Below are positions 1-8,267 of a stretch of 52,748 bases of DNA, in pieces. The DNA is taken from positions 1 through 52,748 of the forward strand of contig CAYNYF010000022.1 in assembly GCA_964401385.1 (NCBI GenBank). Reading direction: 5' to 3'. The stretch's first letter is position 1; each line of letters begins with the position of its first letter. The position numbers were made by a program, and so were the translations under genes. Below the pieces are notes generated by a model. The model ran no database searches and was not told the origin of the DNA. It saw only the letters and a program-made list of their open reading frames with translations. This DNA comes from CAYNYF01 sp964401385 (GTDB lineage: Bacteria; Planctomycetota; Phycisphaerae; SM23-33).

Positions 1-276
1 GCCGGATGACACGAACACCCGAACACGAACTTACACACAATTAGTTACACCACTTGATTGGGCTGATATAGCCGGGTCAGGTTTCACTTGGGCCGGTCTC
101 CGCCTGCTGGAGCCGGAAAGGGATTTGCCTGTCTGCCGGACCGTGATAGAATCGCCGAGATGCCGGCGGTCGTCTTGGGAGCGAGCCCACCTCGGAAACC
201 CCGGATAGCTGCGCCAGGCAGGCGCGGGCGCTGCCGGCGAGAGACGACCTCGGGAACAGTCATAGGGAGCGCCGTG

Positions 277-2556
277 ATGCGGACCAGAGAACCTCACTCG
301 TTCTGGAGAGGGCTGATTATGGCGGCATTGATACCTGCACTGAGCGGCTCGGCGGAGGCAGCGGATCTTCCCCAATGGGACCTGTCGAAGATGGAGGGGC
401 TCGACGCCGCCCGATGGGGTCCGCCGACGGTGGACGGCACGGAGGCCTGCCGCGTCGTGAAGGCGGGCAGGACGGGCGTCTGGCAGGTCCCGGTCTGGTG
501 GGGTGATTCGTTCCGGCCGCCCACGGGAGCCGTCTACGTGCTGGGCATTCGGTACAAGGACGTGATCTCGGTGCCGGCCGTGCTGTTGGCCCACGCGGGC
601 CTGGCGCCCTACTGGCGGCATTCGGAGGTGTATCGCTTCGGCGGGCTGGCGGATGGGAAGTGGAAAGTGGCCGAAGCGCCCGTGTCGTGGGACCTGGTGT
701 GCAGGATCCGGGGAGGGAACAACACGGCCTTTTCCGTCAGGACGGAAAAGGAAGACCTGCCCCTGGGAAAGGTGACGGTGCGACTGGCCCGGCCGGGGGA
801 TGCCGAACGCTACTTCCGGGAGACGCGGGAGTGGATAGAGAGGCTGCACGCGGCTCGGTTTCCCGACGTTCGGCCGGCCACCGCGCAAGAGCCCGTGCTC
901 CCGGAGGCCTTGGCCGCGAAGGCCATCGTGCCGTTCGTGAGGAATTACTGCGTCTTCATCCGCGAGAACTCCGCGCCGGCGGAAGGAGAGGCCGGGTCGC
1001 CCATCAAGATGCGGATGACGTTGGACGAGCTGGAATCAGCGAGTTTTGGCATATACGCCAACGGCCGCGATCTGAAGAACGTCACCTGCCGGATGTCGGC
1101 GCTGACGGGCCCGGCGGGAACACTCGAATGCCAGGCCGACCTGAAGACGATCGAATACGCCCTGCTCGGCGGCCGGAGGAGGGCCAGGCGCGCCCCGCTG
1201 CGCCTGTGGCCGGCGTTTGCGGTCGACATCCCGCCCGGGCGGTCCCACGGGTTCTGGCTGACGATCCGAACACAGGATGGAAAGAGCCAGCCGGGCACGT
1301 ATCAGGGCAAGGTATCGATTACGAGCGGCGACGGTTCGGCCGAGCTGTCGGTGGAGGTCGAGGTGCTGCCTCTCCGCCTGCTGACCGTGGACGAGGCGGG
1401 GGTCGCCATGGGCGCGTGCATCAATGCCCTGCCTCCCGAACAGGAGATGCAGACGTTCCAGGACTATAACCTGCGGACGGCGCAGTCGCGGTTTCACTCG
1501 ACCAACCTGGCGTTCTCCGTGACGGACGGCCGGCTGGACATCGACTTCGGCTACCTGGACGAGTGGATGGAAATGGCCAAGAGCAAGCGCCTGGCCTTCT
1601 TCCGGTACCTGATGGGGGGGAATCCCTACGGGTTCCCCAGCACGATGACCGGCGAGAAGGCCCTCTTCACTAAGGTCCACGCCGGGCCGGACGCACAAGA
1701 GAAGTTCATCGAGCGGCACAAGGCGTTTCGCGACAAGCCCGAGACGGCCGGCGTCCTGCCGGAGATCCGCGATTTGTACGCGCAATGGACACGGGCAATG
1801 GTCGAGCACGCCAAGGAGAAGAGCTGGCCGCAACTGGTCGTGGAGCCCTTTGACGAGCCGGCGAAGTGGGTGCATGTCTTCGTCTTTGATACGTCCCCCG
1901 AGGGCTGCATCGGCAGCGGGGAGTGGATCAAGTTTCACTTCAAGGATGCGGCCAAGCTCATGCGCGATGCCACGAAGGACGCCCTCGTCAGCGCGACCAT
2001 CCACCACGCCAAGCCGGGCATGCCGTTCCTGCAGGACGTCGATCTCGTCTCCACCAACGCCATCCACGAAGACCTGAAGCTGGGCGACAAGGTGAGGGCG
2101 GCCGGCAAGATCTTCTGGCAGTACTCCGGGTGCAACGCCACCCAGCCGCCGGCGATCCCGCGGTACACCTACGGGTTCTACTTCGGGGCCTTCCGGAGCA
2201 CCGGCGGGGTGACCTGGGCCATGAACTGGTCGCGTGGGTTCGATCTGAGCGGTTCGCAGTGGTGGGCGTATTCGTGGTACACGCCGTTCGGGACGATCAC
2301 CTCGCCGGCCTACGAGGGGATGAGAGAGGGGCTCGACGATCGGCGGCTGATCGAGACGTGCCGAAAGGAGTTCAAGGGCAACGCCGACGCCGAGAATCTC
2401 CTAGAGTCGATCCTCGCCGAGGCCGTCACCGGCCGCGCCAGGGGCGGGAGGGACACGGTCAACGATTTCTACAGCTCGCCCCGGGAGGTGGCCAAGCTTG
2501 ACGTCTGGCGAAACCGGCTCCTCGACGAATTGCTGAAGTTGAGGAAAGCACGCTGA
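277..2556 (+). CDS. Secreted DUF4091-type glycoside-hydrolase-like protein
   Basis: 759-residue protein with an N-terminal signal peptide (hydrophobic stretch about residues 11-24, likely cleavage near SGSAEA-A at 28). The frame is open from 88, but the ATG at 277 is chosen because AGGGAG lies 7 bases upstream and the signal peptide begins there. The middle is a beta-rich region followed by a barrel-like part rich in Trp and Tyr. The C-terminus (about residues 640-745) has the DUF4091 pattern, with a Trp-rich stretch, YTPFGTITSPAYEGMREG, then LDDRRLIETC. DUF4091 proteins are distant relatives of GH123-type glycosidases, so polysaccharide or glycan hydrolysis in the periplasm or outside the cell is inferred; the substrate is unknown. 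It converges with the minus-strand gene ending at 2587. Confidence 0.75.
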   Translation: MRTREPHSFWRGLIMAALIPALSGSAEAADLPQWDLSKMEGLDAARWGPPTVDGTEACRVVKAGRTGVWQVPVWWGDSFRPPTGAVYVLGIRYKDVISVPAVLLAHAGLAPYWRHSEVYRFGGLADGKWKVAEAPVSWDLVCRIRGGNNTAFSVRTEKEDLPLGKVTVRLARPGDAERYFRETREWIERLHAARFPDVRPATAQEPVLPEALAAKAIVPFVRNYCVFIRENSAPAEGEAGSPIKMRMTLDELESASFGIYANGRDLKNVTCRMSALTGPAGTLECQADLKTIEYALLGGRRRARRAPLRLWPAFAVDIPPGRSHGFWLTIRTQDGKSQPGTYQGKVSITSGDGSAELSVEVEVLPLRLLTVDEAGVAMGACINALPPEQEMQTFQDYNLRTAQSRFHSTNLAFSVTDGRLDIDFGYLDEWMEMAKSKRLAFFRYLMGGNPYGFPSTMTGEKALFTKVHAGPDAQEKFIERHKAFRDKPETAGVLPEIRDLYAQWTRAMVEHAKEKSWPQLVVEPFDEPAKWVHVFVFDTSPEGCIGSGEWIKFHFKDAAKLMRDATKDALVSATIHHAKPGMPFLQDVDLVSTNAIHEDLKLGDKVRAAGKIFWQYSGCNATQPPAIPRYTYGFYFGAFRSTGGVTWAMNWSRGFDLSGSQWWAYSWYTPFGTITSPAYEGMREGLDDRRLIETCRKEFKGNADAENLLESILAEAVTGRARGGRDTVNDFYSSPREVAKLDVWRNRLLDELLKLRKAR

Positions 2557-2586
2557 AGGCTCGGCGCTCCGCTGGCCCGCGCGGCC

Positions 2587-3048
2587 TCAGCGAATGGTGA
2601 AGGTTACCTCGTCCAGCGTAATCGGCAGGCGATCGGTCTTGTAGTCCAGCTTGGCCGTGAAGGTTCCTGCCAGATTTCCGGGCACTCGCCACGAGTGCGA
2701 ACAGGAGAAGCCTCACCCATACTTCAGCCGGCAGTTGTAGACGCGATCGCCGGCGGCGTTAAAGACGGTGACGGTGGGCGCTTTCGGCAGGCCGCCGGCA
2801 ACGCGGATTCCGCGGATCTGCGTGCCCGCGGCGTCGCGCAGCCGCAGCAGGAAGAGGACCGTTCGCCCCCGCTGCTGCACCTCGAGGCCGGCCTGCAAGG
2901 GGGTCTTGATCTGGTCGCCGCTGACCCAGCCGCCGGGGTTCAGCAGGACCGACGCCTCGCCGCGGGCGGGCCCCTTGCAGCCGATCTGTCGCACGACCAG
3001 GGCCGCCATAGCGACAACCCCGATGATGAGGAAATGTCTAAGTTTCAC
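2587..3048 (-). CDS. Small membrane-anchored protein with in-frame TGA; candidate selenoprotein
   Basis: The GTG start at 3048 opens 111 codons (signal anchor at residues 5-22, then a beta-rich periplasmic domain) up to a TGA at 2713-2715. The same frame then continues for 41 more codons to a second TGA at 2587-2589. The part after the TGA reads like real protein: GFSCSHSWRVP, then alternating beta strands ending in DEVTFTIR, with about three quarters G or C in third positions. Read through, it gives 153 residues with residue 112 encoded by TGA, four residues before a Cys (GxGFSC). A 7-bp perfect hairpin with a UGG loop starts 14 bases after the TGA and fits the bacterial SECIS rules. TGA is an ordinary stop elsewhere in the window. 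The alternative is a simple nonsense mutation. The protein family was not identified. Confidence 0.6.
2682..2698 (-). promoter_or_regulatory. Candidate bacterial SECIS hairpin
   Basis: On the minus-strand RNA, GCACUCG (2698-2692) pairs perfectly with CGAGUGC (2688-2682) around a UGG loop (2691-2689). The loop begins 21 bases after the in-frame UGA at 2715-2713. Bacterial SECIS elements typically have a short apical loop with a G in its first two positions, about 16-37 bases after the UGA, on a stem of at least four pairs; all of these hold here. The element lies inside the continuing coding frame, as expected for bacteria. Confidence 0.5.
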
Positions 3049-3185
3049 CCTGATTCATCCTCGAAAGCGTCCATCTCGCCTACCGACATTGTATCGGCCG
3101 CCCGGCCCGGCATCCTTATCTCCTCGCACGCCCAATCTGGCCGGCCCGTCAGTGCCCCCGGCCGGCAGCGCCGGGGGCGGGCCCT

Positions 3186-3213
3186 TTGCCGCCGGGCCGG
3201 GGGCCGGTAAGAT
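3186..3213 (+). promoter_or_regulatory. Predicted promoter of the UROD-like gene
   Basis: TTGCCG at 3186-3191 and TAAGAT at 3208-3213 are separated by 16 bases, about 40 bases before the ATG at 3255. This resembles the TTGnCC-N17-TAnnAT pattern seen upstream of several other genes in this window. Confidence 0.35.
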
Positions 3214-3254
3214 ATGCCCGCGAATACGCCGCAAATTCGATTTTCGGAGAGAAC

Positions 3255-4319
3255 ATGACACCCAGAGAGCGAGTGGAAAAAGCCCTGCGCGGCGGGCACG
3301 CGGAGAAGGTTCCGTTTACCTGCTACGACGGGCTGATCCAGCGGTGCACGGCCGAGCGGGAGCTGCGCGACCGCGGCCTGTGCATCGTCCGCGGCGGGGC
3401 GGTGTGCAAGACGCACCGGCCCAACGTCAAGGCTACCCAGCAGACCTGGTGGCGGGACGATCGGACCTTCACCCGGAGCGTGTACGAAACGCCGGTCGGA
3501 ACCGTCTCCACGCTGCGGGAGTGGGACGGCTTCACTACCTGGCGGCCGGAAAAGATGTTCAAGGGACCCGACGACTACAAGACCATCCTGTTCATGATCC
3601 GGGACGAGCAGCACGAGCCAAGCTACGCGGACTTCGTCGAGGCCGAGGGGGACTTCGGCCCGGACGCGATCTACCGCGCGGGCATCGGCTCCGAGCCGCT
3701 CCAGGCGCTGATCTCCGGCGAGATCATGGGCATGCAGGACTTCTGCATCGAGTGGATGGACCGCCGCGACGAGGTCCTCAAGCTGTACGGCGCCATCGTG
3801 GAGAACCGGCGGAAGGTCTACCCGATGGTGGCCGAGGCGCCTGCCAGCCACGCCAACTACGGCGGCAACGTCGTGCCCGAGATCATCGGCCCGGAGGTCT
3901 TCCGCCAGTACTACCTGCCGCACTACCAGGAGGCGGCCGAGGCGCTGCACCGCGGGGGAAAGCTCATCGGCTGCCACTTCGACGCCAACTGCCGCATCCT
4001 CGCGGGCGCCATCGCCGAGACCGACCTGGACTACATCGAGGCGTTCACGCCCGCGCCGGACTCGGACATGACGCTCGCCGAGGCCCGCGCCGCCTGGGCC
4101 GGCAAGGTGCTGTGGATCAACTTCCCCTCCTCGGTGCACCTGCGGGCGGACGCGGCGGTGGAGGCGGTGACGGTGGATCTCATCGACCAGGCCGGCCCGG
4201 ACGGGCTGCTCATCGGCATTACCGAGGACATGCCGCCGCATCGCTGGCAGCATAGCTGCCGGGCGATCATGGACGGCATCGACCGCCACGCCCGGGAAAA
4301 TCCCGAAGCCTACCGGTGA
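3255..4319 (+). CDS. Uroporphyrinogen decarboxylase-like (UROD superfamily) protein
   Basis: 354-residue cytosolic protein. The ATG at 3255 is preferred over the upstream in-frame start at 3186 because CGGAGAGA directly precedes it and the family's opening (MTPRERVEKALRGG) starts there. Visible family features are the N-terminal RERV-AL helix, the GEIMGMQDFCIEWM segment, and GCHFDANCRIL, whose His/Cys pair sits where the zinc-binding corrinoid methyltransferase relatives (MtaA/MtbA) carry metal ligands. No haem genes are adjacent, so a methyl-transfer or demethylation role is more likely than haem synthesis; the substrate is unknown. It ends in TGA and converges with the CBM9 gene. Confidence 0.75.
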   Translation: MTPRERVEKALRGGHAEKVPFTCYDGLIQRCTAERELRDRGLCIVRGGAVCKTHRPNVKATQQTWWRDDRTFTRSVYETPVGTVSTLREWDGFTTWRPEKMFKGPDDYKTILFMIRDEQHEPSYADFVEAEGDFGPDAIYRAGIGSEPLQALISGEIMGMQDFCIEWMDRRDEVLKLYGAIVENRRKVYPMVAEAPASHANYGGNVVPEIIGPEVFRQYYLPHYQEAAEALHRGGKLIGCHFDANCRILAGAIAETDLDYIEAFTPAPDSDMTLAEARAAWAGKVLWINFPSSVHLRADAAVEAVTVDLIDQAGPDGLLIGITEDMPPHRWQHSCRAIMDGIDRHARENPEAYR

Positions 4320-4362
4320 AACGCGCCGCCCCGGTGGCGTGGCTTGCGAAGTCGTAGGGCGA

Positions 4363-4423
4363 GCGAACCCGCACGCAGCGAACCCGCACGCAGCGAACCC
4401 GCACGCAGCCGAACCCGCACGCA
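4363..4423. repeat. Tandem 15-16 bp repeat, four copies
   Basis: Three exact copies of a 15-bp unit (gcgaacccgcacgca) at 4363-4377, 4378-4392 and 4393-4407 are followed by a 16-bp variant with one extra c at 4408-4423. They lie between two convergent genes and run into a hairpin built from the same bases. Confidence 0.85.
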
Positions 4424-4437
4424 GCCGAGCTGCGTGC
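4417..4437. terminator. Intergenic hairpin between convergent genes
   Basis: GCACGCAG (4417-4424) pairs perfectly with CTGCGTGC (4430-4437) around a 5-base loop. It sits between the stop codons of two convergent genes and could act as a two-way terminator or RNA 3' end. There is no U-run, so this is tentative. Confidence 0.4.
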
Positions 4438-4463
4438 CCTAAGGGCTGAGCCTCCCGCGGTCG

Positions 4464-6131
4464 CTACTGCACTGGGTGCGGCTTGGAGTGGTCGGAGGCG
4501 TTGCCGTAAAGGTCGAACGCGCGGATGGTTATGGCCTTGCCTTTGACCTTGCCGCCCGGCAGCCGAGCCGATAGCTGGTGCGTCTCGGCCACGGGCTCGC
4601 CGTCGGCATAGACGGCGTAGTAGGCGGTGATGGTGTTGTCGGCGGCGCGGGACCAGGAGACGATGACGGCGTCGCCGTCGCGCTTGAGCTGAATGCCGCC
4701 GACGCGCTGGGGCGGCTGGAGGTCCATCCCGCGGAAGACGACCACCTGGTCGATGAGGTAGGGGTTGCCGGAGGCGAAGGTCAGCCCGCGCGGGTAGTTC
4801 TGCGAGGCCGGCACCAGGCCCTGGCTCCGCTGGCGGCGCATCATCCCCAGCCGCGTCCGCAGGATGACCCAGTCGGTGCCGGGAGACATCACCGAGCCGA
4901 TGGAGGGCTCGGAGAAATGCCCGGTCATCATCGCCCACGGCCCCGGCGCCTTTCGCCTGCGGCCGTGGCTCTTCCACGCCATCATGCTGCCGTGGGTGTC
5001 GTAATCGTGCAGGTGGGGGAAGCTGCGGGCGTCGGCGGCCTCTCCGGTCATGAAGATCTCGTGGCGGTCGGCCTCGCACTGCTCGCCGTCCGGCGCCCGG
5101 CCGTAATAGTACAGCCGGCCGTCGCGGGGCATCTTGGCGCACAGGATCAGCGTCACGTCGTCGAGGTTCCGCAGCGGGCGGCCGAAGTGGATGGCGCCGC
5201 TGCCGTCCTTGGGGGTGATGCACTTTCCCGGGCCGCGGAAATTCTCATCGACGGCCTTCACCCCGGTCCAGCCGGCGGCCTTGCCGTCGTCGAAGTCGGA
5301 CTTGTAGATCAGCTCGAAGAGCTGCTGGGGCGGCTCGACGTCCTTGGTGCCGACCGCGAGGACGGCGTGGCCGAAGCGCTGGCACATGTGGCTGGACCGG
5401 CAATAGGTTGGCGACCAGGCGGTGTCCTCGCCCTCGCGGTACTTTTCCGGCTCCTTCAGCCGCACGGCCGTGGAGGTGATTCCCCTCACCGGGGCGACCT
5501 CGCCCAGCTCCGGGCGCTGGCGGTTGATGTTCAGGCCCCAGACCGTGGGGATTTCCCCGGCCACGCCGAGATCGCTCATGGGCACGGCGACCTCGACGGT
5601 CCAGCCGCCGGCGAATTTGCCGGCCTTGGCGGAAATCTTTGCGTTCCAAGCTTTTGCGTCTTTGCCCCTGCCGTCGTAGATCAGGCCCTTGGGGTTGATG
5701 ATGACGTGGTAGTATCTCTCCCGCCGCTGGCCGTGTCCGGGGTCGAGGAACACCTCGACCGTGTCGCCGCCCCACAGGTCCCCGTCGCGGCCGTTGCCGG
5801 CGGCGATGATCTTGTCCGGCTGGGACTCGTGGCAGCGGACGGCGAAGTAGATGCACGTCTCGTCGGCCAGCACGCGGGCCTCGGTTTTTTCGGTCGGCTC
5901 TTCCCAGCGGCCGGTGAGGAATCTCAACGCCACCGGCTTGGCCTGCTTCCAGGCCGCGTCGTCCAGCTTGCCGTCGATCACCGGCGGGGCGGCCGGGGCG
6001 GGCACGTGCATCGCCGGCGGGCCGAATTCCTTCTCAATCGTCGCCAGGTCCGCCTCCCCGGCCACGCCAGCGGCGCAGCCGACGGACAGCAGGCACCAAA
6101 CCAGCAGCAGCGTCGTCGTTCTGAGCATCAT
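4464..6131 (-). CDS. Secreted carbohydrate-binding family 9-like protein
   Basis: 555 residues from the ATG at 6131, which has AAAGGAG ten bases upstream; the longer GTG start at 6155 would place that site inside the gene. Residues 1-19 form a signal peptide ending in CLLSVGC, a weak lipobox, so it may be a lipoprotein. Residues about 45-240 form a CBM9/DOMON-like domain, shown by PPVIDGKLDDAAWKQA at its start, GGDTVEVFLDPG, and a PMSDLG segment. A jelly-roll-like middle and a fibronectin-III-like C-terminus (VIVSWSRAADNTITAY) follow. No catalytic domain is recognised, so carbohydrate binding in the envelope is inferred. It may be transcribed after the gene at 6198-7013. Confidence 0.75.
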   Translation of the reverse strand: MMLRTTTLLLVWCLLSVGCAAGVAGEADLATIEKEFGPPAMHVPAPAAPPVIDGKLDDAAWKQAKPVALRFLTGRWEEPTEKTEARVLADETCIYFAVRCHESQPDKIIAAGNGRDGDLWGGDTVEVFLDPGHGQRRERYYHVIINPKGLIYDGRGKDAKAWNAKISAKAGKFAGGWTVEVAVPMSDLGVAGEIPTVWGLNINRQRPELGEVAPVRGITSTAVRLKEPEKYREGEDTAWSPTYCRSSHMCQRFGHAVLAVGTKDVEPPQQLFELIYKSDFDDGKAAGWTGVKAVDENFRGPGKCITPKDGSGAIHFGRPLRNLDDVTLILCAKMPRDGRLYYYGRAPDGEQCEADRHEIFMTGEAADARSFPHLHDYDTHGSMMAWKSHGRRRKAPGPWAMMTGHFSEPSIGSVMSPGTDWVILRTRLGMMRRQRSQGLVPASQNYPRGLTFASGNPYLIDQVVVFRGMDLQPPQRVGGIQLKRDGDAVIVSWSRAADNTITAYYAVYADGEPVAETHQLSARLPGGKVKGKAITIRAFDLYGNASDHSKPHPVQ

Positions 6132-6197
6132 GGGCGGAACGCTCCTTTCATGCACCTGCCAACGCGTTCACGTATCATGCGAACCCGCTTCCGGCGG

Positions 6198-7013
6198 TCA
6201 GGTTCCGTCTTCCCTGTGCGGCTGATACCGGTCGACGGCCAGCTTTCCGCGGATGCTCTCCAACTTGGCGGCCTTCTTGCCGATTCGCCCGACCAGCAGC
6301 ATCAGCGGCTGGCGGCGCTGGTCGGCGAAGGTCACGATGATCCGCCCGAAGCCCAGCACCCGCTCCAGAAAGTCTCCCGTGTCGACGCGGGTGCTGTACT
6401 CCTCGCGCGAGACCTGCTCGCCGGTCTCGGTGGGGCCGACCTGGATGTTGAGATAGTTGGGGGTGATGGCCACGTAGTAGAACAGGCCCTTCAGGTAGGC
6501 GACGCCCACCGCCAGGAGGAACAGCGCCGCCAGCACCAGATACCCCTGCGGGCTGATCGCCACCCGGAGCTTCTTGAAGAATCGCAGGAAGGGCACGAAC
6601 CAGTCCAGCGCGGCCAGCCACAGCCCCAGGATCACCAGGCAGAGCACGACGATCAGCAGCAGCTTGATGGACATCTCGTACTCGTCCACGAGGAAGTTCA
6701 GGAAGAACACCCCCAGCCAGATTCCCCCGACGATGTTCACGTTCAGCGACTCCCACACGCCGCCGGTCTGGAGATACATCAGGATGCAGGCGACGGCGGA
6801 GATCAGGATGGTGGGCATGTACAACACCTTCCGGCTCCAGCCGAACACCACCAGCCACTCGTTGATGTCCGGGTCCTGGCGGAGCTGGCGTTCCATCCTC
6901 AGCCGCGTGCGCAGGGTCTTGCGCATGAACAGCCACACGATCACGGCGATGAGGATCAGCACAAAGGGAATCAGGAAGATGCCGATCCTTTTCCAGTCCC
7001 ACATTCCCAGCAT
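6198..7013 (-). CDS. Multi-pass membrane protein with C-terminal bacterial PH-like domain
   Basis: 271 residues from the ATG at 7013, with AGAGGG about 8 bases upstream; the longer frame to 7148 is low complexity and would span the promoter. About five membrane segments lie between residues 8 and 180. The last 85 residues are soluble and carry a pattern like bacterial PH domains: ITPNYLNIQVGP, then LERVLGFGRIIVTFADQ. Such domains occur in membrane proteins of unknown function, some tied to envelope stress. The function here is unknown. The first membrane segment is followed by a basic patch (RKTLRTRLRMERQLR). Confidence 0.65.
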   Translation of the reverse strand: MLGMWDWKRIGIFLIPFVLILIAVIVWLFMRKTLRTRLRMERQLRQDPDINEWLVVFGWSRKVLYMPTILISAVACILMYLQTGGVWESLNVNIVGGIWLGVFFLNFLVDEYEMSIKLLLIVVLCLVILGLWLAALDWFVPFLRFFKKLRVAISPQGYLVLAALFLLAVGVAYLKGLFYYVAITPNYLNIQVGPTETGEQVSREEYSTRVDTGDFLERVLGFGRIIVTFADQRRQPLMLLVGRIGKKAAKLESIRGKLAVDRYQPHREDGT

Positions 7014-7065
7014 GGTCTCGCCCTCTTTGTTTGCCCGTTGCGTTACCGCATGCGGGTCGGGGTTG

Positions 7066-7094
7066 ATTGTATCGTGCGTGCGTGCGGCGGGCAA
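7066..7094 (-). promoter_or_regulatory. Predicted promoter of the PH-like membrane protein gene
   Basis: On the minus strand, TTGCCC (7094-7089) and TACAAT (7071-7066) are spaced by exactly 17 bases, about 50 bases before the ATG at 7013. It is one of the best sigma-70-like matches in the window. Confidence 0.5.
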
Positions 7095-7142
7095 TCCGCC
7101 GCCGGCGGCGATGAACGAGCCCGCCGGCGGGCGGCGAGCCCT

Positions 7143-7170
7143 TTGCATCCGCGGGCGGATTGTCTACAGT
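7143..7170 (+). promoter_or_regulatory. Predicted promoter of the HD-domain gene
   Basis: TTGCAT (7143-7148) and TACAGT (7165-7170) are separated by 16 bases and lie 46 bases before the ATG at 7216. It is divergent from the promoter at 7066-7094. Confidence 0.4.
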
Positions 7171-7215
7171 ACGCCCCGGCCGGGAGAGCCTCCCGCCGGC
7201 CGAAGGAGTGCGCAG

Positions 7216-7830
7216 ATGCAGTCGCAACTACCCAGCCGCGAGCAGGCCTGGGCCCTGCTGACCCGCCACAACCGCAGCGAGAAGGCGCTCAAGCACGCCC
7301 TGGCCGTGGAGGCGGTCATGCGCCACTTCGCCGGCAAGCGCGGCCAGGACCAGGCCAAGTGGGGTCTCGTCGGGCTCATCCACGACTTGGACTATGAACA
7401 GTTCCCCGACCAGCACTGCGCCAAGACCAAGGAGCTGCTGGAGGCCGAGGGCTGGCCGGACGAGCTGGTCCGGGCGGCCGTCTCCCACGGCTGGGGAATC
7501 TGCTCGGACGTCGAGCCGCAAAGCGAGATGGAAAAGGTCCTGTTCGCCGTGGATGAGCTGACCGGGCTGGTGGCGGCGACGGCCCTGGTCCGGCCGTCGA
7601 AGTCGCTGACGGACCTCACGGCCAAGTCCGTCAGGAAGAAGTGGAAGGACAAGCGCTTCGCCGCCGGCGTCAGTCGCGAAATCATCCAAAAAGGGGCGCA
7701 GATGCTGGGAATGGAGCTTTCGGAGATGATCACCGACGTCATCGCCGGCATGCGCCAGGTGGCCGGGCAGATCGGCCTGGCCGGAGTCAATTCGGATACT
7801 GGCAATCCCCCGGCCGGGCCGATACAATAA
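7216..7830 (+). CDS. HD-superfamily metal-dependent hydrolase
   Basis: 204-residue cytosolic protein. The ATG at 7216 follows AAGGAG by 7 bases. The HD core is visible: the first metal-binding His in ALKHALAVEAVMRHFA, the paired HD in GLIHDLDYEQFPDQH, and a later conserved His in AAVSHGWGI. VDELTGLVAATALVRP is the C-terminal signature of the small HDIG-type hydrolases common in bacteria. It probably hydrolyses a phosphate ester or nucleotide; the substrate cannot be read. It appears co-transcribed with the small gene at 7869 and is closed by a strong terminator at 8188. Confidence 0.8.
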   Translation: MQSQLPSREQAWALLTRHNRSEKALKHALAVEAVMRHFAGKRGQDQAKWGLVGLIHDLDYEQFPDQHCAKTKELLEAEGWPDELVRAAVSHGWGICSDVEPQSEMEKVLFAVDELTGLVAATALVRPSKSLTDLTAKSVRKKWKDKRFAAGVSREIIQKGAQMLGMELSEMITDVIAGMRQVAGQIGLAGVNSDTGNPPAGPIQ

Positions 7831-7868
7831 CCGGCAGCCAGACACAGCCGTTGTCGCGGAGGCATTCC

Positions 7869-8153
7869 GTGGAAGCACCAAAACCGACAGAGAAGGCCAT
7901 GCTGCTGGGCCTGGGCCTGGACAACGACGATGGCCACATCCGGGCCACGCGCGGCGAGATCTTCCAGATCATCGGCGGCAGCCACGAGACGCACCAGTCG
8001 ATGCAGGAGAAGTGCATCAAGTTCAGCGAGAAACTCAAGAACCGCGGGCAGCGGCTGGAGGACCTCCAGAAGCAGGAGTTCCTCGAGCTGGCGGCCGAGT
8101 GCGACATGAACGTGCTCAAGCCGAGGAAGGAAAAAGAAAAGGAAGGGGAATAG
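7869..8153 (+). CDS. Small charged hypothetical protein
   Basis: 94 residues from a GTG at 7869, with GGAGG 6 bases upstream. The body (MLLGLGLDNDDGHIRATRGE, then a helical stretch with Met, Glu and Lys) looks cytosolic. It ends in a Lys/Glu tail, PRKEKEKEGE. No family is recognised. The ATG at 7900 is a possible alternative start. It lies 38 bases after the HD-domain gene on the same strand, so the two likely form one transcript. Confidence 0.6.
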   Translation: MEAPKPTEKAMLLGLGLDNDDGHIRATRGEIFQIIGGSHETHQSMQEKCIKFSEKLKNRGQRLEDLQKQEFLELAAECDMNVLKPRKEKEKEGE

Positions 8154-8187
8154 GCGCCGACCGGCGCCGAAGTGATACCGGCAAAGC

Positions 8188-8217
8188 AGCGGCGGCCCAG
8201 GCGGCTGCCGCTTTTTT
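8188..8217 (+). terminator. Rho-independent terminator
   Basis: A 10-bp stem (8188-8197 with 8203-8212, one G-U pair) with a 5-base loop is followed directly by a run of T. It lies 34 bases after the stop of the small gene at 7869-8153. Confidence 0.75.
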
Positions 8218-8267
8218 GCGCGCAGACGGGACGGATTCCGCCCCGCAGGCAAGCAGGATGTCGTGCA

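Noticed and set aside
88..276. Upstream extension of the DUF4091 gene
   Set aside because: Arg-rich without a ribosome site; the signal peptide and AGGGAG site support the start at 277.
4363..4423. CRISPR-like repeats
   Set aside because: The units are 15-16 bp without spacers, and no cas genes are present.
4578..7397. Plus-strand open frame of 939 codons opposite the CBM9 and PH-like genes
   Set aside because: No ribosome site or recognisable domain; it shadows two well-supported genes.
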